DNA of 26,016 nucleotides from Rhizophagus sp. LPA8_4_AMF (taxonomy: Eukaryota; Glomeromycota; Glomeromycetes; Glomerales; Glomeraceae): positions 1 to 26,016 of the forward strand of contig JADRCO010000820.1 of the NCBI GenBank assembly GCA_021464525.1, given 5' to 3'. This document shows, piece by piece, positions 10,323 to 19,509 of this stretch. The first letter of the stretch is position 1. Each line of letters starts with the position of its first letter. Below the pieces are notes generated by a model that searched no databases, was not told the DNA's origin, and saw only the letters and a list, made by a program, of their open reading frames with translations. A program made the translations under genes and the position numbers.

Positions 10323-10760
10323 ATGGATTCAACATACGATCAAGAAGTTGTTTACACCAAAGGTTGCACTAGTATTGAACAATTAAATCAACTGACCAGT
10401 TCTTCAAATGACAATTTTAAAATTGGATTTTTTTATAATCCACCAGAAGATAATCAGATTTACCACGTAAATATTAGTAATGATGATTCACCTTCTGATC
10501 ATACTTTTCATTATAAATTGGATGATAAAAATTCTTATCAAATAAGATGTTTATTGATTCCAAACTCATTAATCGTTCGATTCTTGAACAAAAAGATTTA
10601 TGGTATTGAACTTAAGCAAGATGAAGAACAACAACAAGAGTATTTGACCTTTTCAAATAACCAGCGAATTAATTTAGAGTTTCATCTGAAAGAATATTTA
10701 TTGACGTCGAAACAAATTAACAAGAAACCCAACGCGACTGATGTTCATCCCAAGTTGTAA
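10323..10760 (+). CDS. Small-protein family member, subtype A, shortened first repeat
   Basis: A 145-residue protein of unknown function. Blocks: CTSIEQLNQLT at 15-25, FFYNPP at 36-41, QIYHV at 45-49, second half-repeat HYKLDD...SYQIRCLL at 63-78, FLNKKIYGIEL at 87-97, EYLTFS at 106-111, NLEFHLKEYL at 117-126 and TSKQINKKPN at 128-137. Against its closest relative at 16696, the span after YH is 7 codons shorter in frame. The first-repeat ITCELLNE is gone and with it one of the two repeat cysteines. The first ATG lies in a leader shared with the 16696 gene. Differences from that gene over codons 10-29 are mostly in third positions, which suggests both have been under selection as proteins. AATAAA follows at 10777-10782. 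Confidence 0.84.
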   Translation: MDSTYDQEVVYTKGCTSIEQLNQLTSSSNDNFKIGFFYNPPEDNQIYHVNISNDDSPSDHTFHYKLDDKNSYQIRCLLIPNSLIVRFLNKKIYGIELKQDEEQQQEYLTFSNNQRINLEFHLKEYLLTSKQINKKPNATDVHPKL

Positions 10761-10776
10761 AACCCTTTTTAACCCA

Positions 10777-10782
10777 AATAAA
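10777..10782 (+). terminator. Possible polyadenylation signal, 10323 gene
   Basis: AATAAA 17 bases past the stop. The stretch from the stop through CCCTTTTTAA has a counterpart (CCTTTTTAAA) just past the stop of the 16696 gene. Confidence 0.3.
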
Positions 10783-11442
10783 TTATGTTTTTTTCTCCTG
10801 TTACTATAATATACATGATGAACATTATATAAGCAAAATATATCCTTTTATGAATGAATGATTATGGAATTTATTTTATTAAATATGGTATTTCTTTTTA
10901 CAATAGTAATATTTATATGTATGTATTTATTTGTACTGTCTCGTTAAACTTATGATATAAACTTTATGCAAACTTTCAATTTATTTATAGTATAAGGCAA
11001 TTAAACAAAGAGTTTATGCGGTATATTTTCTTACTAAGTGTTACCACACTCGATTAGGTATAAATTTTCGTTCTAGTTTAAATTTTATTATTGTTTGAAT
11101 TTAATTACGCCCTTTTTTTCTTTGATAATTATTTTTAAAAGATACACAAGTTCAAAATATATTTGGACTTGGATGAAAGAGAAACAATACTTATATTATT
11201 AAATTTTATTATATTGTAAGCATTTTATTTTTAGTAAAGGTAAAAGTAATAATTATAAAAAAAAAGTAAATAAATAAGCAATATGATTATTTTAAATAGG
11301 ACGTTATAATTATTGTTTCCAGCGATTGTTTTAACAATCAGGGATCGTGATAAACAATTGTAATATGTTGTTGATACATAGTTGGATTGTTTTATCGGTA
11401 AATAGAAATTTTATCATAACAAATAGAAAAAATACTGCCCAC
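10783..11442. other. Gene-free AT-rich stretch
   Basis: No gene. The only structure seen is a perfect 7-bp hairpin, GATTGTT/AACAATC, at 11324-11339 with a 2-base loop. Confidence 0.5.
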
Positions 11443-11637
11443 CAGTGTATAAAATCTGAAAATAATTTTTTGTGCACATCTTATAAAAAATGTGCACAAC
11501 CTATGATAAAAAATGTGCATATCATATAAAATATTAAAATTTTTTGTGCACATTAGTGCACATTGAATTTAAAAAATTGTGCACATTAAAAAAAAAATGT
11601 GCACACGTGCACATTGTGCACAAAGATTTATACACTG
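11443..11637. mobile_element. MITE-like element packed with GTGCAC motifs
   Basis: The ends are CAGTGTATAAAATCT (11443-11457) and AGATTTATACACTG (11624-11637), which are inverted copies except for one extra A. TGCCCAC lies directly before the left end (11436-11442) and three bases after the right end (11641-11647), and looks like a target-site duplication. The interior holds nine GTGCA motifs, eight of them the palindrome GTGCAC, within about 150 bases of A/T runs. CAGTG-type ends could mean a hAT-related element, but the duplication fits that family imperfectly. No coding capacity. The motif array may be transposase binding sites; that is inference. Confidence 0.55.
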
Positions 11638-11803
11638 CAGTGCCCACAAAAAATGATCAACTCTGATTTTTTTCGTTCATTTATTAATTTTAGCTAGAGA
11701 TTTATCTAATTCTTGAAGTCAGTTTAATGAATAAATAAGTTGTTTTTCATATATTTTATTTAACCCGATCGGCGATGCAAACTTCACTTTCCCGGATGGT
11801 TTA

Positions 11804-12030
11804 CAGCTGATTTCATAATATACGGGACATCTAGTCACATACCGACGGTAATTCGGTAAAACTCGGTAAAGTTCAGAATAGGGTAAAAACTATATTGTTA
11901 GATTCGGAGCACTGGTCTGAGCACAGCGGTGTAGTTTTTATTTTTATTCTGAGTTATACCGAATCTTACCTAGTTTCTCTTGGCATGGAGTAAAAAATGA
12001 TGGGTGTCCCGTATATTATGAAATCAGCTG
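11804..12030. mobile_element. TA-flanked palindromic MITE (Tc1/mariner-type)
   Basis: The outermost 26 bases of each end are perfect inverted copies, starting CAGCTGATTTCATAATATAC and running on to CGGGACA. Both ends abut TA (11802-11803 and 12031-12032). Weaker inverted similarity continues inward for about 70 bases per arm (CGGTAA/TTACC blocks, GAATAGGGTAAAAACTA against TAGTTTTTATTTTTATTC). The 227-base element can fold almost entirely on itself and has no coding frame. TA duplication suggests Tc1/mariner-superfamily mobilisation. A possible lone terminus of the same family is at about 2570. Confidence 0.75.
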
Positions 12031-12032
12031 TA

Positions 12033-13897
12033 AAAAAAAATTCAACCGATCTCTATCACAAAAGTATCTTTTTTTTCGTGGCACCTGTGACCACGAGAAA
12101 TGAATATTTGCTTAGCCTAAAAGAAGAAATATTAAAAATATTATAATCAATTACGCCTTGTACTTGTGTATAATAATAATAGTATAATATATATACTGTA
12201 TATATTTTTTATTTTCAGAATTATATTGTTATTATAAGAAATTTAAACAAATAAATATGCAAATAAAAATTTTTTTGCCAGTTGACATCGAAAAGAGTTA
12301 TGTTATACATTATATTGTTAACCAGGACAGTATAATTTAATATCTGTGCTTATACTGTGTAGATGTGCCATTGAAGAGAATATTTTTAACGGGAAGGGAG
12401 AATGTAAATTATAACAATATATATTATATAATATTCTGTTCTTCTGTTCTCTGTTCTCTGAATACACAAATCAGCAAGCCTGCGCCAAAGATTATAATGG
12501 AGGATTACCAAATAACTTTGTGCGCGCATTGCACACTCTCATACGATGAAAATTTTCTTACAATAATCGATTAATATGAATAATACGATAGTGTAACTGT
12601 GTTCCCCTGATAAATTCCCCAAATAGTAATAAAGGGGTAAAATATTTGACCGAATTTTTTAAGACGAAATTTATCTAATTTTTTTTTTAAAAAAAAAAAA
12701 TTATCATCAAAATAGGTTCAGTACAGTATTTATAAATCATAAGATATTTGGAAATCATTTCCCAATTAATATGCCAAATACAAATATTTCGTCATTTTTC
12801 GTACTTCGCTCGTCTTTCATTTTTTTTCAATGACCATTAACGCCGAATATTATCTTGTAAGTTAAAGTTTCAATCAAAAACCTAAAATTAGTATCGTTTA
12901 TCCATATCTGTTTAAAAGTGATCTAAATTTTTCGTAATCATAATAAAAGATGTGATTTTCTTTTCGAAAAATTGTTATGTAGAATAACTTTTTTTAATTT
13001 ATTACCCTTTCAAATTATTTAATTTTTGGCATGTCTCCATTGTCTCCTGCCTGTAAACGGCTCTCCGACATTCTTTTTATATGTCAAAATTGTTAAAATT
13101 GATGATTATACGCTCTTTTTAGTATTTCTTTACAGACTCTTTGAAGTAACAAATATTTCAATAAATATTACGTTGCACAATCTCCTCGATCTTACTGGTA
13201 AGCGATATTAGTTGCAGGGAAATGACGTCAGACAAAGGAAAGGATCATCGATTTTTTTAATGGACCGACATAAATATAACTAATCCACCGATTACATACC
13301 ATCTATTGAACGGAAGGAGGCTGTCAAAAAACCAAAGAAACCTAAAGGAATAAATAAAATATTAAAGACGACGGAATTGAAAAAAAAATGAAAAAAAAGT
13401 TAGACAAATATGAGAAGGAAAAATGAAAGCACCTACTTGTCGCTATAAAGAGCCTAGGCGAAAGACAAAAAAAAAAAGAAACAGAGATAATTTCAATTAT
13501 CAAAAAAATGAAACCGAAAAAAAATAGTGCTTATCACATTATTAGATTTACCCACCACACTTCAGCCAAAAGAAAGAAATTAGAGACTGGACAAATGAAA
13601 TAAATGAAGCTGGAAAATGCACTTGCTACTATTAAAAGCTCATTAATTTTGTGATTTATAAGATTAAAAATCAAGTAATAATTAGACTTACAAATAATAC
13701 GAATCACATGACAATAAACAGCCGGCCAAAAATATGAAAACTAAATAAAAATTAATATCTGATGAGTATTTCCATACTTTCTGAACAATTTTGCTTATTT
13801 CGAAGATAGCCAGATGATTCGGCTAAAATAATAAAATATATACATTGAAATTTTTATTTTATTCATTACGTGTTTGTTAATATCCGGAGCAACTATA
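12033..13897. other. Gene-free stretch, 1.9 kb
   Basis: Short frames only, all consistent with chance in AT-rich DNA. A purine-rich segment at about 13370-13520 looks like degraded A-rich DNA. A small TTCTGTTCTC iteration lies at 12430-12460. Nothing else could be supported. Confidence 0.45.
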
Positions 13898-13899
13898 TA

Positions 13900-14511
13900 C
13901 AGTCTAATCTTGATATAACGAACACGCGATATAACGAACTCTTGATTTACCGAACTTTTTTTGAAAACCGTTTTCATAATATTTAAAACACCTTTACATA
14001 CCGAACATCATATAAACTTTATATAACGTATACCGAACTTTTATTGATCTACCGTTTATATAAAAAAAATTTTAATTTAGTCACATGATTTTCCAATTTT
14101 GCCTGAAATTAATTAATTTCGGCCAAATTTTAGTTCTAGCTCAACGGTTTATCACGTGAACAACCTAAATCCTTGATTAATTACTTTTACAGCTGGCCTT
14201 TATTGGCTTAAATCCTTCTTTTTGGGTCAGCAATCTTTGTTTTGTACACTACTCTGTTATTGTCGTAATATTAAAATAAAAATAAATTTATTGACTTGAA
14301 TTATTTTTTTTTTTTTGATAGCAGCAATGTTCTTTATGAGTAGTTTTTTATCAAGGCACTTTCCTTTCTTCATTCCTTAAAATTTTCTAATTAACTTAAA
14401 TTTCATTTATTATTAATATAAAGTATAAAATCAGTTGACTCATTCTTCTGTACTTTTCTCTCTTGTTATAATACATAACTTAGTTATAATTTTTTTTGTT
14501 ATATCATACTG
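13900..14511. mobile_element. Pogo-like decayed DNA transposon remnant
   Basis: The left end CAGTCTAATCTTGATATAAC follows TA (13898-13899) and carries iterated (A/T)AACGAAC and ACCGAAC motifs at 13911-14040. The best matching right end, read inverted, is CAGTATGATATAAC at 14498-14511, followed by TA. The left end is typical of pogo/Tigger-type elements in style. The right end is a weaker match, so the boundary is provisional. No transposase frame is left. A separate palindrome (14080-14160) sits inside and may be a nested insertion. Confidence 0.4.
14080..14160. repeat. Fold-back repeat with GGCC...AATTAATT...CACGTG arms
   Basis: An imperfect palindrome centred on the perfect 16-base GAAATTAATTAATTTC at 14105-14120. 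The left arm runs GTCACATGATTTT to TTTTGCCT and the right arm runs CGGCCAAATTTT to ATCACGTGAAC. Right-arm-like halves (GGCCAAAATTA, often with CACGTGAT nearby) recur at 4166-4200, about 21420, about 21890-21975 and, without CACGTG, 23953. Confidence 0.5.
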
Positions 14512-14513
14512 TA

Positions 14514-16310
14514 CAATAATAAGAGAATCTGATCAAGGACAAGAAAATTTATGTAAATTATTGTCTGGTCCAGAATTAAAGTACAAATTTCATGTCATCC
14601 TGAATTGAGGTTTTAAATATGAAAACCTGGACCCAGCTCAAAAAAATTTTAGAAACAACGTAGTAATTTTAACGATCTTTTGTGATTCAAATGGAAAAAA
14701 TTTAAAATATTAATTTAATTATATTACTTATATTTTAATCACTTAAAAAAGTAAATTTTAAATCTTAATTTCTAAAATTATTAATTTAAGAAATATTTTG
14801 ATTTCTATAAAATATCAGTTGTTAATAAAGATATTAATTTAGGGATCGTTAAATCTTGACCGTAAAAATTAAACTTTCGCGTTTTTTCAGAGCTATTTGA
14901 GGCCTTCTACCTAAGAGAAAATTGTTCTGCTTATAAATTTTCATAAGATAGAATTGTTGCATTACGATTAGAACATTCTTTCAGTCAACTAGTTTGAAAA
15001 AAATTTCGTATTGTGATGGTCACCGGTGGTGACATTTTAAGATTATTAAATTTAAATCCCTAAAAAATGTCTATTTTAATTTTAATCAAAAAAAAGGTTA
15101 TTTAATTTTGTAAAAAATTTATCCTACAAAAAATAATAAAAAAATCCGGGTTTATACAGTGTTTATAACGCTGAACCTGATCCGGTCCGGAAAAATTGGC
15201 GCAGGACTGCAGGCCCCTAATCTCTTTTGATGTAGCCTAATTTAATTTAGGAAACTAGAGAGGAATAAGATGACTTCAATATAGGGGGTAAATTAAAATC
15301 ATTAAATTAGCGGTTTGCGTGAAATATACTAAATTAATGTTGTGGCACAAATTTATTAGTAACTGGTAAGCCAATTTACCCCTGAACATTTACGCATGCC
15401 GATATAATTTTACAATTTTATAATAATCTCGAATATCTATAATCAACATACGTTGGAATTTTGCCAAGACGATGATATCTTGGTAGATAAAATATACACA
15501 TAGTTAATTTTAGTACATTTATATATATACAGTAGTCCAGGTATTTGTTATATATAAAATAAATCATAATTTAATGAAGACAAAAAAAAAGAAAAAATAT
15601 GTCGAACGTTGTTCAACGGGAAATAATGCACATCAATCATTGACAAATGGTCACAGTCGCGAAAAAAATAAGAAAAAAAAATATTCGTTACAAAAATCAT
15701 TTTTATGTGCGAAATAAATTCGGCATAAACAAAATTTTTTATATGCTTATTAGTAATATAAATACGGTCGAATACTATACTGTAAAAGGCTGAAAATATA
15801 TGGGAGTAAATATATTTGTTCAACCGAATATAGCATAATAAGTGTAAAAATTATTATTGCTCAAAAATAGAAAATTAACGATAGAAACGAGATGTAATAC
15901 GATAAGTTAATTGTATAATTTTAGTTTAATATTTTAATATACTGTACAATTGAATTTAGATTTATAAATGCGCATTAAACATAGTGCAAATTTTTTATAT
16001 GATATCTATAACGTATTTATATATGATCACAATAAAAAATATGTAACAAGTATGTTTAGTTAATTATTTTATAATATACTGTATACGTGTTGTTTATTTT
16101 ATTTTGTTTTTATTTAAATGAAGTATTTAAAATGAAAGATACTTCCCATTAATGATTGGTCTTTTTTAAAAAGCTTAAATGGGTATACAATATTTCGAAC
16201 AAAAATTGCAACTATAAGGCAACACTTTTAAAATAGCACTTTATTGTATAGCTATTTATCTAATAATCGCTGTACTCGAAAAATTACTTTTTTACAGGTT
16301 TATATCGATG
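14514..16310. other. Gene-free stretch, 1.8 kb
   Basis: No supportable gene. GTGATGGTCACCGGTGGTGAC at 15013-15033 contains a perfect 6-bp inverted repeat (GTCACC/GGTGAC) and repeats the ends of the small element at 23880-24001. CAGTAGTCCAGGTATTTG at 15530 follows TA and could be a transposon end, but no partner was found. Confidence 0.4.
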
Positions 16311-16312
16311 TA

Positions 16313-16500
16313 CAGTAACATCTCTCTGAGTGCACCCCCTTGGGACCATAGTAAAAAAAATAGTAGAATGTGCACTTAGAGAGAGTGTGCATTTATAGAG
16401 AGTAAAGTATTAAGAGCTCTTATAAAGAGCTTTTATAAGTTGGGTCCAAGCCCACCGTGCACTTAAAGAGAATTTATATAGTGCGTGCACTTATAGAGTG
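16313..16500. mobile_element. TA-flanked MITE with GTGCACTTA..AGAGAG repeats
   Basis: The left end, CAGTAACATCTCTCTGAGTG followed by CACCCCCTTGGGACC, follows TA (16311-16312). The right end carries GTGCACTTATAGAGTG before TA (16501-16502). Inner blocks CTTGGGACC (about 16339-16347) and GGGTCCAAG (16442-16450) are inverted copies, as are the flanking GTGCAC motifs. Five GTGCA(C/T) motifs, four of them followed by TTA or TTTA and then AGAG, form a subterminal array. This looks like a pogo/Tigger-type MITE. The outermost ends match only partly, so the limits are good to a few bases. Confidence 0.55.
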
Positions 16501-16695
16501 TAAAAAAGGTAGGAAATAATAGTATCTAGGCATAATATGTCCAAGGACAGAAAAAATTTTTATTTGTATTAATAACAGAGAATAAATATCCATTTAAGAA
16601 GAACGTTGCCGTATCATCCGTATTATCGTATCGATTTTACAAGAATGATATGTATATTCTCAAAAATTAACTTGTATAATTCATTTTAAAAAGGA

Positions 16696-17163
16696 TTATA
16701 ACTTAGGCTGAGCATCAGTTACAATATTAACGTTAGGTTTCTTATTAATTTGTTTTGACGTCACTAAGTATTCCTTCAAGTTAAATTCTAAATTTCTTCG
16801 TTGATCACTAGAAAAAGTCAAATATTCTTGTTGTTCTTCTTCACCTTGCTTAAGTTCAATGGCGTAAATCTTTTTGTTCAAGTATTGAACAATTAATGAA
16901 TTAGGAATCAATATACATGTTATATTATAAAAATTTTTATCATCCAGTTTATAATAGAATGTATGATCAGAAGGTGAGTCATTATTATTAATATTTTCGT
17001 TCAATAATTCACAAGTGATATGGTAAATTTGATTATCGTCAGGTGGATTATAAAAGAATGACATTTTAAAGTTGCCATTTGAACGGTTTGACGAGCTGGT
17101 CAATTGATTCAACTGTTCGATACTTGTACAAGTTTTAGCGTAAACAACTTCTCGATCGTTCAT
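16696..17163 (-). CDS. Small-protein family member, subtype A, best-preserved
   Basis: A 155-residue protein of unknown function, closest to a family consensus. Blocks: CTSIEQLNQLT at 12-22, a short Ser/Asn linker, FFYNPPDD at 36-43, first half-repeat ending YHITCELL at 47-54, second half-repeat FYYKLDDKNFYNITCILI at 69-86, YLNKKIYAIEL at 94-104, EYLTFS at 113-118, NLEFNLKEYL at 124-133, TSKQINKKPN at 135-144, and C-terminal QPKL. Cys 12, 51 and 83. No signal peptide or transmembrane segment. The start is fixed by alignment with the 10323 gene and by the shared leader GTTAATTTTACTA just upstream. A 16-base T run at about 17191-17206 (A run in gene sense) lies in the leader region. It faces the 10323 gene tail to tail across 5.9 kb, and its mirror partner is the relic at 19043. 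Confidence 0.86.
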   Translation of the reverse strand: MNDREVVYAKTCTSIEQLNQLTSSSNRSNGNFKMSFFYNPPDDNQIYHITCELLNENINNNDSPSDHTFYYKLDDKNFYNITCILIPNSLIVQYLNKKIYAIELKQGEEEQQEYLTFSSDQRRNLEFNLKEYLVTSKQINKKPNVNIVTDAQPKL

Positions 17164-17257
17164 TATAGTAAAATTAACGACCGAAAGAGGGGAGATTTTT
17201 TTTTTTTTTTTGGAAAAAGCTCGAATTTATTATTTATTTATTTATTTTCGGTGAATA

Positions 17258-17263
17258 GTATAA
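17258..17263 (-). promoter_or_regulatory. Weak TATA-like box of the 16696-17163 gene
   Basis: TTATAC on the minus strand, about 97 bases before the ATG. It is weaker than those of the other copies and is included because the spacing agrees. Confidence 0.25.
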
Positions 17264-17522
17264 AAAAATAAATTATTTTCAATTGTACATTTTAGAGACC
17301 TGTTAGTAAGCCTGATTTAAAGTGATTTATACATGCTTTATATATCGAACAAGGATCAACAAAGTAACTGACAGGCGCTATCTGATTAAATAAATAATAT
17401 ACAATAAAAGTAGAAGTACTTATTTATTGTACCGCACATAACTGATAAAAGGCATATCATCACCGTACTATATAGTCGGAAACGTTTATGCATTTCATAA
17501 TAAAATTTATGTTTATATTATT

Positions 17523-17614
17523 TTATTGTAAAAATATATATCGATTTATTGTAAAAATATATATCGATTTATTGTAAAAATATATATTGGTTTATTGTAA
17601 AAATATATATTGGC
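17523..17614 (+). repeat. 23-base minisatellite, four copies
   Basis: The unit is TTATTGTAAAAATATATATC plus GAT, starting at 17523, 17546, 17569 and 17592. Copies 1 and 2 are identical; copies 3 and 4 carry TATTGG in place of TATCGA. A fifth TTATTC begins but breaks off. Confidence 0.85.
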
Positions 17615-17983
17615 TTATTCTATTATGAATCTGGCTAGAACAATAATAACGGCGTAATTTAGTAAAATTTAATTAAAAGTCCGAAATCTGCGGAATGAAT
17701 ATAAAACCTCATCAACAAAATACAATTTTTAATATTATAATGTAGCTGAATGAAGTAAGTGGAGATCAACATAAATAACATAAAATACGCCTTTCTATGA
17801 TTATTGTTCATCCAGAATAGTATAATATAATAAAAATTAATTGTCTGGCTATAACAGCGAGGCTTTTTTTATCCGAATCTAAACAGCTTATATAGATACA
17901 AATAAGTGTATTTTGAATATGAATGTATTTTTTTAAAAAATCATTTATTGTATTTTTTTCATTGTAATGAATTTTTATTTGTC

Positions 17984-18008
17984 ATAACAGATAATATTTA
18001 TCTGTTAT
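17984..18008. repeat. Perfect 11-bp stem palindrome
   Basis: ATAACAGATAA, 3-base spacer TAT, then its exact complement TTATCTGTTAT. It could form a hairpin or bind a dimeric factor in the divergent region. No function can be assigned. Confidence 0.6.
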
Positions 18009-19042
18009 ATAAATATACAGAATGGGATCGGATCACAGCAGATTTAGGAAATAGTTTTTCCCAAAATTCATTATATTGATTATTCAAAATATTTAGGTTT
18101 ATGATGACGCAGAATAAAAAAATTAATTTATATAGTTAAAGCATAGCCTATTTTGGTACTTCCAAGAAATGATGAAGTCGTCTCCGAGCGCTAAGATATA
18201 TCAATTGAAACACGTAAACTTTCAATTACGAATATTGATTGATCTACTACTATCTATTGATTACATGACTAGGTACAGTATATCATTTATTTATCTAATT
18301 CTCTGGAAAAAAAATTGCTATTTTCCATCTTTAATTATGTGGAAACCCGTAACTAATTCCGTAAAAGAGATTTTTAGTTTGTTAGTTATATTGATTAAAA
18401 ATAGATAATGGGTATATAATCACGAAAAGTTGATTGATACCAAGACCAACATTTTTAGATAATATCAGCAGGAATTATTGTGCGAACATTCTCATCAACC
18501 AGTTCAAAGCAAACTTCTATTTAAAAAATATGATTAGTAAGAACTATTTATTTTTATTTTCTAGAACATTCTACTATATTCTAGGACGGAGTTTGCCGTT
18601 GATGATTATCTTAGAAACCCTTCGCTTCGCTCAATACCGAGTCACCATTTTAGGAATAAAATTATCTCATTTTTCGTGTCAAATGTTACATATCTTTACT
18701 TTATACTAATAAAATAATTCATAATTTTTTTTGAAACAAAATTCGTATTATTTATTAGTAGAAACGATTAGGTTTGAAATACATTATTTGATGATATAAG
18801 AACAAAAGGTGAGCTGAAATGTTGAACGATATTTTTTTATGGGCTATAAAGTAATATCACATATAACTAGAAAACGGAAACCGTTATCAAGTCTGATATA
18901 TTATTATTGCACATCATCACGTGCCGGACGGTCCTTCGTTACACTTCGGACCAATTAAGACCCGGTCGATAACTGGGCCGGTAAAAACCGATCATTATCG
19001 GTTGTAACCGAACTTTTGTACAATACGCCTTTCAAGTAAACG

Positions 19043-19301
19043 AATCCTCCCCAAAATATAGGTTTTCAAATTTATCATATGACAAATGAAATATAAGTCG
19101 CAGATTTTTAAAAAGATTTATGGTATCAAATTTGAGAACGCAATTAGACTATTTAACATTTTCTAATGTTCAGAGATAATGATAATTTAGAACTTCATTT
19201 GAAGTTTTTGTTGATCGCCTGACGCAGAAACAAATTAACGGGAGTTCTAACGTTAACGATAATAAATGCTCTAATAAACTATAACCCAGCCTAGGCTGTA
19301 A
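19043..19301 (+). pseudogene. Decayed subtype-B copy of the small-protein family
   Basis: Recognisable pieces in order: AAT CCT CCC (NPP) at 19043, GFQIYHMTNE (compare DFQIYHITCE of the 7890 gene) at about 19061-19090, then a jump to QIFKKIYGIK (compare QFLNKKIYGIE), DYLTFSNVQRDN, NLELHLK, RLTQKQINGSSNVND (compare RLAQKQINENSNDNN) and QPRL followed by a stop at 19299-19301. The segment that would encode the second half-repeat, about 40 codons, is missing. At least two frame changes and in-frame stops break it. FQ before IYH, D before YLTF and the RLxQKQIN tail are subtype-B traits, so its sister is the gene at 7890. The N-terminal third is not found. Confidence 0.78.
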
Positions 19302-19509
19302 GCACCTTAAATTAATGTCATAAGTATATGGATAAGTTCTGGAAAAGCTGATCTAAAACATACGTTATTTAAAAAAATTCTTTTAACAGTTTAATCTCTT
19401 TTTCCAGCAGATACCTCACACATTGTTTTTTATTTTATATTACGCAATGTTATTTTTCCTTTAAAGTTATTTGCTACCTAAATACTGTAAGTATGTTTCG
19501 AATATTTTT

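Larger units (their letters stand above)
17264..19042. other. Divergent intergenic region of the mirror pair
   Basis: No supportable gene between the 16696 gene and the relic at 19043. It holds the 23-base tandem array and the perfect palindrome listed separately. CTTCGCTTCGCTCAATACCGAG at about 18619-18640 looks like a dispersed low-copy repeat. At 18918-19010 there is a GC-richer patch with CACGTG and several CCGGT/ACCGG pieces. The first third of the subtype-B gene should lie just before 19043 but could not be found. Confidence 0.45.

Noticed and set aside
11443-11637. CRISPR-like array from the regularly repeated GTGCAC motif
   Set aside because: Motifs are 6-8 bases with irregular spacing in a eukaryotic setting with terminal inverted repeats; a transposon explains it.
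15530-15560. Pogo-like end CAGTAGTCCAGG after TA
   Set aside because: No matching opposite end within reach; a TA followed by CAGT is frequent by chance here.
15548-15823. 91-codon minus frame
   Set aside because: Rich in Phe, Ile, Tyr, Ser and Lys as expected from AT-rich DNA; no recognisable motif, no conserved counterpart.
17523-17614. CRISPR or origin iteron array
   Set aside because: Uninterrupted 23-base tandem units without spacers; a minisatellite.
18434-18709. 91-codon plus frame between the mirror genes
   Set aside because: No motif, and it runs through a repeat-like CTTCGCTTCGCTC segment; probably chance.
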